Shown here: positions 54,001-64,000 of the stretch, piece after piece
How positions within the stretch are numbered: the stretch's first letter is position 1
How the letters are laid out: every line of letters begins with the position of its first letter
Assembly (NCBI GenBank): GCA_037013495.1
Contig: CM072801.1
Location: 101,997,816 to 102,061,815 of the forward strand
DNA length: 64,000 nt
Direction of reading: 5' to 3'
Source: Hippophae tibetana
Taxonomy: Eukaryota > Streptophyta > Magnoliopsida > Rosales > Elaeagnaceae
Notes under the pieces: model-generated
What the model saw: the letters and a program-made list of their open reading frames with translations, nothing else
Told to the model about the DNA's origin: nothing
The model's database searches: none
Translations under genes and position numbers: made by a program

Positions 54001-54487
54001 AAAGAAGAGGAAAATGATACAGTGAATTAAAAGAAGAGTAAGAAATGCAATGCAAATAAGAAAATAGTTACAATTAAATATAAAGAAAAGCAAAGTCTTG
54101 TAGAAAATATTTGTTTCTTTAATTGTGATTTGGAACCAAAGAATGCAAAAAACAATATAATGGAAAATTTTATTCATTCTAAAATTCAAAAAATAAAACA
54201 AAGAAGAGGAAAATGCTATAGTGAATTAAAAGAAAAGTACGCAATGAAATGATAATAAGAAAATAATGACAACAAAATCTAAAGAAAACAAAAGACTTGT
54301 AGAAAATATTTGTTTCTTTAATTGTGATTTAGAACAAACGAATGCAAAAAACAATAAAGTTTAAACTTTTATTAAATCTGAAATTCAAAAAATAGATATA
54401 TTAAGATAAATATATTATTTTGGGAAGCAAGGCTTTGATACCAAATGATACGGATCCTTTATGCAAACAATTTTGGAACCCATGAAC

Positions 54488-55141
54488 TCAAAGGAAAGAG
54501 AAAGATTGAATTGCAAAGAACATGGTTAATATGATCAAATTGGAACAATAAAGAACAAGAATAGAAAACCACGCAAAAGGTGAAGCCAAACTATAAGACG
54601 TCGGAAAGTAGTGTAAGTGATCAAATTTGGGTTCTAAAACGGTGATCAGTGAACTATTGTTTCCTTTATGTTTTTGCAAATAGAAATGCGCTGCGATTTG
54701 ATATATTATAATAGTCATTTGGATACACGTGTTAAAAGTTATAACAGTTTAAACAAAAAATCCCAATAAATAATTTCTTTTTTTTAAACTACGAACTCTA
54801 GAAATTTTGATGTTTTTTATTCAGGAACAAAGGTAGGTTGAACACTGAAAACAAAGAAGAGGAAAATGATACAGTGAATTAAAAGAAGAGTAAGAAATGC
54901 AATGCAAATAAGAAAATAGTTACAATTAAATATAAAGAAAAGCAAAGTCTTGTAGAAAATATTTGTTTCTTTAATTGTGATTTAGAACAAACGAATGCAA
55001 AAAACAATAAAGTTTAAACTTTTATTAAATATGAAATTCAAAAAATAGATATATTAAGATAAATATATTATTTTGGGGAAGCAAGGCTTTGATACCAAAT
55101 GATACGGATCCTTTATGCAAAAAAATTTGGAACCTATTAAC
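54488..55141. repeat. Truncated monomer, 654 bp (unit 65)
   Basis: It carries the same A-to-B fusion as unit 60, at 54850-55048 with core 54949-54983, exactly 4,063 bp to the right. It also shares the rare ttaaatatgaaattc just after the fusion, so the two deletions are one event copied within the five-unit repeat, not two events. Confidence 0.93.
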
Positions 55142-58100
55142 TCAAAGGAATGAGAAAGATTGAATTGCAAAGAACATGGTTAATATGATCAAATTGGAAA
55201 AATAAAGAACAAGAATAGAAAACCACGCAAAAGGTGAGGCCAAACTATAAGACGTCGGAAAGTAGTGTAAGTGATCGAATTTGGGTTCTAAAACGGTGAT
55301 CACGGAACTATTGTTTCCTTTATGTTTTTGCAAATAGAAATCCGCTGCGATTTGATATATTATAATAGTCATTTGGATACACGTGTTAAAAGTTATAACA
55401 GTTTAAACAAAAAATCCCAATAAATAATTTCTTTTTTTTAAACTAGGAACTCCAGAAATTTTGAAGTTTTTTATTCAGGAACAAAGGTAGGTTGAACACT
55501 GAAAACAAAGAAGAGGAAAATGATACAGTGAATTAAAAGAAGAGTAAGAAATGCAATGCAAATAAGAAAATAGTTACAATTAAATATAAAGAAATGCAAA
55601 GTCTTGTAGAAAATATTTGTTTCTTTAATTGTGATTTGGAACCAAAGAATGCAAAAAACAATATAATACAAAATTTAATTCATTCTAAAATTCAAAAAAT
55701 AAAACAAAGAAGAGGAAAATGCTATAGTGAATTAAAAGAAAAGTACGCAATGAAATGAAAATAAGAAAATAATGACAACAAAATCTAAAGAAAACAAAAG
55801 ACTTGTAGAAAATATTTGTTTCTTTAATTGTGATTTAGAACAAAAGAATGCAAAAAACAATAAAGTTTAAACTTTTATTAAATCTGAAATTCAAAAAATA
55901 GATATATTAAGATAAATATATTATTTTGGGAAGCAAGGCTTTGATACCAAATGATACGGATCCTTTATGCAAACAATTTTGGAACCCATGAACTCAAAGG
56001 AAAGAGAAAGATTGAATTGCAAAGAACATGGTTAATATGATCAAATTGGAACAATAAAGAACAAGAATAGAAAACCACGCAAAAGGTGAAGCCAAACTAT
56101 AAGACGTCGGAAAGTAGTGTAAGTGATCAAATTTGGGTTCTAAAACGGTGATCACTGAACTATTGTTTCCTTTATGTTTTTGCAAATAGAAATGCGCTGC
56201 GATTTGATATATTATAATAGTCATTTGGATACACGTGTTAAAAGTTATAACAGTTTAAACAAAAAATCCCAATAAATAATTTCTTTTTTTTAAACTACGA
56301 ACTCCAGAAATTTTGAAGTTTTTTATTCAGGAACAAAGGTAGGTTGAACACTGAAAACAAAGAAGAGGAAAATGATACAGTGAATTAAAAGAAGAGTAAG
56401 AAATGCAATGCAAATAAGAAAATAGTTACAATTAAATATAAAGAAAAGCAAAGTCTTGTAGAAAATATTTGTTTCTTTAATTGTGATTTGGAACCAAAGA
56501 ATGCAAAAAACAATATAATGGAAAATTTTATTCATTCTAAAATTCAAAAAATAAAACAAAGAAGAGGAAAATGCTATAGTGAATTAAAAGAAAAGTACGC
56601 AATGAAATGAAAATAAGAAAATAATGACAACAAAATCTAAAGAAAACAAAAGACTTGTAGAAAATATTTGTTTCTTTAATTGTGATTTAGAACAAACGAA
56701 TGCAAAAAACAATAAAGTTTAAACTTTTATTAAATCTGAAATTCAAAAAATAGATATATTAAGATAAATATATTATTTTGGGAAGCAAGGCTTTGATACC
56801 AAATGATACGGATCCTTTATGCAAACAATTTTGGAACCCATGAACTCAAAGGAAAGAGAAAGATTGAATTGCAAAGAACATGGTTAATATGATCAAATTG
56901 GAACAATAAAGAACAAGAATATAAAACCACGCAAAAGGTGAAGCCAAACTATAAGACGTCGGAAAGTAGTGTAAGTGATCAAATTTGGGTTCTAAAACGG
57001 TGATCACTGAACTATTGTTTCCTTTATGTTTTTGTAAATAGAAATGCGCTGCGATTTGATATATTATAATAGTCATTTGGATACACGTGTTAAAAGTTAT
57101 AACCGTTTAAACAAAAAATCCCAATAAATAATTTCTTTTTTTTAAACTACGAACTCTAGAAATTTTGATGTTTTTTATTCAGGAACAAAGGTAGGTTGAA
57201 CACTGAAAACAAAGAAGAGGAAAATGATACAGTGAATTAAAAGAAGAGTAAGAAATGCAATGCAAATAAGAAAATAGTTACAATTAAATATAAAGAAAAG
57301 CAAAGTCTTGTAGAAAATATTTGTTTCTTTAATTGTGATTTGGAACCAAAGAATGCAAAAAAAAATATAATGGAAAATTTTATTCATTCTAAAATTCAAA
57401 AAATAAAACAAAGAAGAGGAAAATGCTATAGTGAATTAAAAGAAAAGTACGCAATGAAATGAAAATAAGAAAATAATGACAACAAAATCTAAAGAAAACA
57501 AAAGACTTGTTGAAAATATTTGTTTCTTTAATTGTGATTTGGAACAAAAGAATGCAAAAAACAATAAAATGGAAACTTTTATTAAATCTAAAATTCAAAA
57601 AATAGATATATTAAGATAAATATATTATTTTAGGGAAGCAAGGCTTTGATACCAAATGATACGGATCCTTTATGCAAAAAATTTTGGAACCCATGAACTC
57701 AAAGGAATGAGAAAGATTGAATTGCAAAGAACATGGTTAAAATGATCAAATTGGAAAAATAAAGAACAAGAATATAAAACCACGCAAAAGGTGAGGCCAA
57801 ACTATAAGACTTCGGAAAGGAGTGTAAGTGATGGAATTTGGGTTCTAAAACGGTGATCACTGAAGTATTGTTTCCTTTATGTTTTTGCAAATAGAAATGC
57901 GCTGCGATTTGATATATTATAATAGTCATTTGGATACACGTGTTAAAGTTATAACAGTTTAAACAAAAAATCCCAATAAATAATTTTTTTTTTTTAAACT
58001 AGGAACTCCAGAAATTTTGAAGTTTTTTATTCAGGAACAAAGGTAGGTTGAACACTGAAAACAAAGAAGAGGAAAATGATACAGTGAATTAAAAGAAGAG

Positions 58101-58549
58101 TAAGAAATGCAATGCAAATAAGAAAATAGTTACAATTAAATATAAAGAAAAGCAAAGTCTTGTAGAAAATATTTGTTTCTTTAATTGTGATTTGGAACCA
58201 AAGAATGCAAAAAACAATATAATGGAAAATTTTATTCATTCTAAAATTCAAAAAATAAAACAAAGAAGAGGAAAATGCTATAGTGAATTAAAAGAAAAGT
58301 ACGCAATGAAATGAAAATAAGAAAATAATGACAACAAAATCTAAAGAAAACAAAAGACTTGTAGAAAATATTTGTTTCTTTAATTGTGATTTAGAACAAA
58401 AGAATGCAAAAAACAATAAAGTTTAAACTTTTATTAAATCTGAAATTCAAAAAATAGATATATTAAGATAAATATATTATTTTGGGAAGCAAGGCTTTGA
58501 TACCAAACGATACAGATCCTTTATGCAAACAATTTTGGAACCCATGAAC

Positions 58550-59402
58550 TCAAAGGAAAGAGAAAGATTGAATTGCAAAGAACATGGTTAATATGATCAA
58601 ATTGGAAAAATAAAGAACAAGAATAGAAAACCACGCAAAAGGTGAGGCCAAACTATAAGACGTCAGAAAGTAGTGTAAGTGATCGAATTTGGGTTCTAAA
58701 ACGGTGATCAATGAACTATTGTTTCCTTTATGTTTTTGCAAATAGAAATGCGCTGCGATTTGATATATTATAATAGTCATTTGGATACACGTGTTAAAAG
58801 TTATAACAGTTTAAACAAAAAATCCCAATAAATAATTTCTTTTTTTTAAACTACGAACTCCAGAAATTTTGAAGTTTTTTATTCAGGAACAAAGGTAGGT
58901 TGAACACTGAAAACAAAGAAGAGGAAAATGATACAGTGAATTAAAAGAAGAGTAAGAAATGCAATGCAAATAATAAAATAGTTACAATTAAATATAAAGA
59001 AAAGCAAAGTCTTGTAGAAAATATTTGTTTCTTTAATTGTGATTTGGAACCAAAGAATGCAAAAAACAATATAATGGAAAATTTTATTCATTCTAAAATT
59101 CAAAAAATAAAACAAAGAAGAGGAAAATGCTATAGTGAATTAAAAGAAAAGTACGCAATGAAATGAAAATAAGAAAATAATGACAACAAAATCTAAAGAA
59201 AACAAAAGACTTGTAGAAAATATTTGTTTCTTTAATTGTGATTTGGAACAAAAGAATGCAAAAAACAATAAAATGGAAACTTTTATTAAATCTAAAATTC
59301 AAAAAATAGATATATTAAGATAAATATATTATTTTGGGGAAGCAAGGCTTTGATACCAAATGATACGGATCCTTTATGCAAAAAATTTTGGAACCCATTA
59401 AC
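58550..59402. repeat. Unit 70, right-hand relative of the 853-bp subtype
   Basis: The left part has acagatcc, gtcagaaag, gatcgaattt and gatcaatgaac as in the 6949-17182 block, but A is the ggaaaa form without the acaaaag insertion, so only part of the haplotype is present. Private changes: accaaacgatac near 58503 and aaataataaaat near 58970. Confidence 0.75.
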
Positions 59403-62400
59403 TCAAAGGAATGAGAAAGATTGAATTGCAAAGAACATGGTTAATATGATCAAATTGGAAAAATAAAGAACAAGAATAGAAAACCACGCAAAAGGTGAGG
59501 CCAAACTATAAGACGTCGGAAAGTAGTGTAAGTGATCGAATTTGGGTTCTAAAACGGTGATCACTGAACTATTGTTTCCTTTATGTTTTTGCAAATAGAA
59601 ATGCGCTGCGATTTGATATATTATAATAGTCATTTGGATACACGTGTTAAAAGTTATAACAGTTTAAACAAAAAATCCCAATAAATAATTTCTTTTTTTT
59701 AAACTACGAACTCCAGAAATTTTGAAGTTTTTTATTCAGGAACAAAGGTAGGTTGAACACTGAAAACAAATTAGAGGAAAATGATACAGTGAATTAAAAG
59801 AAGAGTAAGAAATGCAATGCAAATAAGAAAATAGTTACAATTAAATATAAAGAAAAGCAAAGTCTTGTAGAAAATATTTGTTTCTTTAATTGTGATTTGG
59901 AACCAAAGAATGAAAAAAAAAATATAATGGAAAATTTTATTAATTCTAAAATTCAAAAAATAAAACAAAGAAGAGGAAAATGCTATAGTGAATTAAAAGA
60001 AAAGTACGCAATGAAATGCAAATAAGAAAATAATGACAACAAAATCTAAAGAAAACAAAAGACTTGTAGAAAATATATGTTTCTTTAATTGTGATTTAGA
60101 ACAAAAGAATGCAAAAAACAATAAAGTTTAAACTTTTATTAAATCTGAAATTCAAAAAATAGATATATTAAGATAAATATATTATTTTGGGAAGCAAGGC
60201 TTTGATACCAAATGATACGGATCCTTTATGCAAACAATTTTGGAACCCATGAACTCAAAGGAAAGAGAAAGATTGAATTGCAAAGAACATGGTTAATATG
60301 ATCAAATTGGAACAATAAAGAACAAGAATAGAAAACCACGCAAAAGGTGAGGCCAAACTATAAGACGTCGGAAAGTAGTGTAAGTGATCGAATTTGGGTT
60401 CTAAAACGGTGATCACTGAACTATTGTTTCCTTTATGTTTTTGCAAATAGAAATGCGCTGCGATTTGATATATTATAATAGTCATTTGGATACACGTGTT
60501 AAAAGTTATAACAGTTTAAACAAAAAATCCCAATAAATAATTTCTTTTTTTTAAACTACGAACTCCAGAAATTTTGAAGTTTTTTATTCATGAACAAAGG
60601 TAGGTTGAACAATGAAAACAAAGAAGAGGAAAATGATACAGTGAATTAAAAGAAGAGTAAGAAATGCAATGCAAATAAGAAAATAGTTACAATTAAATAT
60701 AAAGAAAAGCAAAGTCTTGTAGAAAATATTTGTTTCTTTAATTGTGATTTGGAACCAAAGAATGAAAAAAAAAATATAATGGAAAATTTTATTAATTCTA
60801 AAATTCAAAAAATAAAACAAAGAAGAGGAAAATGCTATAGTGAATTAAAAGAAAAGTACGCAATGAAATGCAAATAAGAAAATAATGACAACAAAATCTA
60901 AAGAAAACAAAAGACTTGTAGAAAATATATGTTTCTTTAATTGTGATTTAGAACAAAAGAATGCAAAAAACAATAAAGTTTAAACTTTTATTAAATCTGA
61001 AATTCAAAAAATAGATATATTAAGATAAATATATTATTTTGGGAAGCAAGGCTTTGATACCAAATGATACGGATCCTTTATGCAAACAATTTTGGAACCC
61101 ATGAACTCAAAGGAAATAGAAAGATTGAATTGCAAAGAACATGGTTAATATGATCAAATTGGAACAATAAAGAACAAGAATAGAAAACCACGCAAAAGGT
61201 GAGGCCAAACTATAAGACGTCGGAAAGTAGTGTAAGTGATCGAATTTGGGTTCTAAAACGGTGATCACTGAACTATTGTTTCCTTTATGTTTTTGCAAAT
61301 AGAAATGCGCTGCGATTTGATATATTATAATAGTCATTTGGATACACGTGTTAAAAGTTATAACAGTTTAAACAAAAAATCCCAATAAATAATTTCTTTT
61401 TTTTAAACTACGAACTCCAGAAATTTTGAAGTTTTTTATTCATGAACAAAGGTAGGTTGAACACTGAAAACAAAGAAGAGGAAAATGATACAGTGAATTA
61501 AAAGAAGAGTAAGAAATGCAATGCAAATAAGAAAATAGTTACAATTAAATATAAAGAAAAGCAAAGTCTTGTAGAAAATATTTGTTTCTTTAATTGTGAT
61601 TTGGAACCAAAGAATGAAAAAAAAAAATATAATGGAAAATTTTATTAATTCTAAAATTCAAAAAATAAAACAAAGAAGAGGAAAATGCTATAGTGAATTA
61701 AAAGAAAAGTACGCAATGAAATGCAAATAAGAAAATAATGACAACAAAATCTAAAGAAAACAAAAGACTTGTAGAAAATATATGTTTCTTTAATTGTGAT
61801 TTAGAACAAAAGAATGCAAAAAACAATAAAGTTTAAACTTTTATTAAATCTGAAATTCAAAAAATAGATATATTAAGATAAATATATTATTTTGGGAAGC
61901 AAGGCTTTGATACCAAATGATACGGATCCTTTATGCAAACAATTTTGGAACCCATGAACTCAAAGGAAAGAGAAAGATTGAATTGCAAAGAACATGGTTA
62001 ATATGATCAAATTGGAACAATAAAGAACAAGAATAGAAAACCACGCAAAAGGTGAGGCCAAACTATAAGACGTCGGTAAGTAGTGTAAGTGATCGAATTT
62101 TGGTTCTAAAACGGTGATCACTGAACTATTGTTTCCTTTATGTTTTTGCAAATAGAAATGCACTGTGATTTGATATATTATAATAGTCATTTGGATACAC
62201 CTGTTAAAAGTTATAACAGTTTAAACATAAAATCCCAATAAATAATTTCTTTTTTTTAAACTACGAACTCCAGAAATTTTGTAGTTTTTTATTCAGGAAC
62301 AAAGGTTGGTTGAACACTGAAAACAAAGAAGAGGAAAATGATACTGTGAATTGAAAGAAGAGTAAGAAATGCAATGTAAATAAGAAAATAATTACAATTA

Positions 62401-64000
62401 AATATAAAGAAAAGCAAAGTCTTGTAGAAAATATTTGTTTCTTTAATTGTGATTTGGAACCAAAGAATGCAAAAAACAATATAATGGAAAATTTTATTCA
62501 TTCTAAAATTCAAAAAATAAAACAAAGAATAGGAAAATGCTATAGTGAATTAAAAGAAAAGTACGCAATGAAATGCAAATAAGAAAATAATGACAACAAA
62601 ATCTAAACAAAATAAAAGACTTGTAGAAAATATTTGTTTCTTTAATTGTTATTTGGAACAAAAGAATGCAAAAAACAATAAAATGGAAACTTTTATTAAA
62701 TCTAAAATTCAAAAAATAGATATATTAAGATAAATATATTATTTTGGGGAAGCAAGGCTTTGATACCAAATGATACGGATCCTTTATGCAAAAAATTTTG
62801 GAACCCATTAACTCAAAGGAATGAGAAAGATTGAATTGCAAAGAACATGGTTAATATGATCAAATTGGAAAAATAAAGAACAAGAATAGAAAACCACGCA
62901 AAAGGTGAGGCCAAACTATAAGACGTCGGAAAGTAGTGTAAGTGATCGAATTTGGGTTCTAAAACGGTGATCACTGAACTATTGTTTCCTTTATGTTTTT
63001 GCAAATAGAAATGCGCTGCGATTTGATATATTATAATAGTCATTTGATTACACGTGTTAAAAGTTATAACAGTTTAAACAAAAAATCCCAATAAATAATT
63101 TCTTTTTTTTAAACTACGAACTCCAGAAATTTTGAAGTTTTTTATTCAGGAACAAAGGTAGGTTGAACACTGAAAACAAATTAGAGGAAAATGATACAGT
63201 GAATTAAAAGAAGAGTAAGAAATGCAATGCAAATAAGAAAATAGTTACAATTAAATATAAAGAAAAGCAAAGTCTTGTAGAAAATATTTGTTTCTTTAAT
63301 TGTGATTTGGAACCAAAGAATGAAAAAAAAAATATAATGGAAAATTTTATTAATTCTAAAATTCAAAAAATAAAACAAAGAAGAGGAAAATGCTATAGTG
63401 AATTAAAAGAAAAGTACGCAATGAAATGCAAATAAGAAAATAATGACAACAAAATCTAAAGAAAACAAAAGACTTGTAGAAAATATATGTTTCTTTAATT
63501 GTGATTTAGAACAAAAGAATGCAAAAAACAATAAAGTTTAAACTTTTATTAAATCTGAAATTCAAAAAATAGATATATTAAGATAAATATATTATTTTGG
63601 GAAGCAAGGCTTTGATACCAAATGATACGGATCCTTTATGCAAACAATTTTGGAACCCATGAACTCAAAGGAAAGAGAAAGATTGAATTGCAAAGAACAT
63701 GGTTAATATGATCAAATTGGAACAATAAAGAACAAGAATAGAAAACCACGCACAAGGTGAGGCCAAACTATAAGACGTCGGTAAGTAGTGTAAGTGATCG
63801 AATTTTGGTTCTAAAACGGTGATCACTGAACTATTGTTTCCTTTATGTTTTTGCAAATAGAAATGCGCTGCGATTTGATATATTATAATAGTCATTTGAT
63901 TACACGTGTTAAAAGTTATAACAGTTTAAACAAAAAATCCCAATAAATAATTTCTTTTTTTTAAACTACGAACTCCAGAAATTTTGAAGTTTTTTATTCA
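59403..64000. repeat. Four-unit higher-order repeat, 3,410 bp, one full copy and the start of a second
   Basis: Units 71 (59403) and 75 (62813) share aaattagagg, gaatgaaaaaaaaaatataatgg, tattaattc and aaatatatgtttc, 3,410 bp apart; unit 76 starts like unit 72 but carries ggtaag and attttggttc of unit 74. Units 72 and 73 share tattcatgaac. The window ends inside unit 76 and the array is not finished. Confidence 0.82.
61960..62812. repeat. Most diverged monomer (unit 74)
   Basis: By hand this unit has about 15 changes not seen in most others, among them gtcggtaag, gcactgtgat, cacctgtt, aacataaaat, tttgtagtt, ggttggttg, actgtgaattgaaag, aatgtaaat, aagaatagg, aacaaaataaaag and tgttatttgg. Several hit otherwise invariant sites such as the G-box. 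The 76-codon frame is still open. It is a candidate for an older or less homogenised copy. Confidence 0.85.

Larger units (their letters stand above)
48720..58549. repeat. Five-unit higher-order repeat, 4,063 bp, about 2.4 copies
   Basis: Units 58, 63 and 68 share a long set of rare changes: ctctaga with ttttgatg, gcaaaaaaaaatataatgg, gacttgttgaaa and ttttaggg (49502, 53565, 57628, each 4,063 apart). Units 60 and 65 share the 199-bp deletion; 61/66 and 62/67 correspond. Units 64 and 69 share further private changes (aaaatgatc, gacttcgg, gatggaattt, gaagtattg) not in unit 59. After unit 69 the pattern stops: unit 70 is a full-length, different subtype. Confidence 0.88.
1..64000. repeat. 852/853-bp satellite DNA array, whole window
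   Basis: The same 852-853 bp sequence recurs head to tail over the full window with only scattered substitutions and 1-bp indels, apart from two units shortened by 199 bp. Using the conserved plus-strand tcaaagga as phase mark, units 1-76 start at 131, 983, 1835, 2688, 3540, 4392, 5245, 6097, 6949, 7802, 8655, 9508, 10360, 11212, 12065, 12918, 13771, 14624, 15477, 16330, 17183, 18035, 18887, 19740, 20592, 21444, 22297, 23149, 24001, 24853, 25706, 26559, 27411, 28263, 29116, 29968, 30820, 31672, 32525, 33377, 34230, 35082, 35935, 36787, 37639, 38491, 39344, 40195, 41048, 41901, 42752, 43604, 44456, 45309, 46162, 47015, 47868, 48720, 49573, 50425, 51078, 51931, 52783, 53636, 54488, 55142, 55994, 56846, 57699, 58550, 59403, 60255, 61107, 61960, 62813, 63665. 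No stretch over 300 bases lies outside the repeat. This is certain from the sequence; the chromosomal location is not. Confidence 0.99.

Noticed and set aside
62261-62479. A separate 72-codon frame seen only in unit 74
   Set aside because: It is created by the private substitutions of that unit and overlaps the A-subrepeat frame; no support for expression.
131-63895. A huge family of small membrane-protein genes on the minus strand
   Set aside because: Frames repeat because the DNA repeats. Variation is mostly amino-acid-changing, two of three frames start with TTG and are broken by frameshifts or stops in many units, and there are no distinct promoters, ribosome-binding sites or neighbours.
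1-64000. CRISPR array or bacterial tandem-repeat locus
   Set aside because: The repeated unit is 852 bp with no short repeat and variable-spacer pattern; the whole unit is conserved.
1-64000. Ribosomal DNA intergenic spacer or 5S rDNA array
   Set aside because: No rRNA gene sequence is present in the unit, and the unit is too short and AT-rich to hold one besides the spacer.
1-64000. CENP-B box or another known centromere protein box
   Set aside because: I saw no match to the mammalian CENP-B box core in the unit; a centromeric role cannot be argued from a motif.

Overview
The window is a single, uninterrupted tandem satellite array. A unit of 852-853 bp is repeated head to tail 76 times (75 complete spacings plus partial ends), always in the same orientation, from the first base to the last. 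I see no unique sequence, no inserted transposon, no inversion and no RNA gene, and I cannot support any protein-coding gene. The DNA is AT-rich (roughly 70% A+T by eye). The array continues beyond both ends, so its true length and flanks are not visible. Such an array points to a eukaryotic heterochromatic block (centromeric, pericentromeric, subtelomeric or knob-like). A plant host is my best guess, because each unit carries on the minus strand a near-match to the initiator-tRNA-Met primer-binding site typical of plant LTR retrotransposons.

Each unit has two halves. One half, read on the minus strand, looks like a decayed LTR of about 320 bp. It has TG...CA ends, a G-box close to a TATA-like stretch, a purine run just before it and the primer-binding-site-like sequence just after it. 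Almost all CpG sites of the unit lie in this half. The other half is mostly two diverged tandem copies (A and B, 199 bp each, about 87% identical by hand count) of an A/G-rich sequence. My inference is that the satellite arose from a small non-autonomous LTR element (TRIM-like) whose LTR-internal-LTR-internal chain was amplified by unequal exchange.

The array is a mosaic of monomer subtypes and higher-order repeats. From left to right it holds: a three-unit repeat of 2,557 bp (983-6096); a block of near-identical 853-bp units (6949-17182, interrupted by two units of other types); mixed trimers (17183-31671); a run of one subtype (31672-35934); three- and four-unit repeats (35935-48719); a five-unit repeat of 4,063 bp carrying a 199-bp deletion (48720-58549); and a four-unit repeat of 3,410 bp (about 58550 to the end) that includes an unusually diverged unit. 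The recurring 65-89-codon open frames on the minus strand are by-products of the repeat: their common variants are mostly amino-acid-changing, and two of the three frames tolerate frameshifts and stops.
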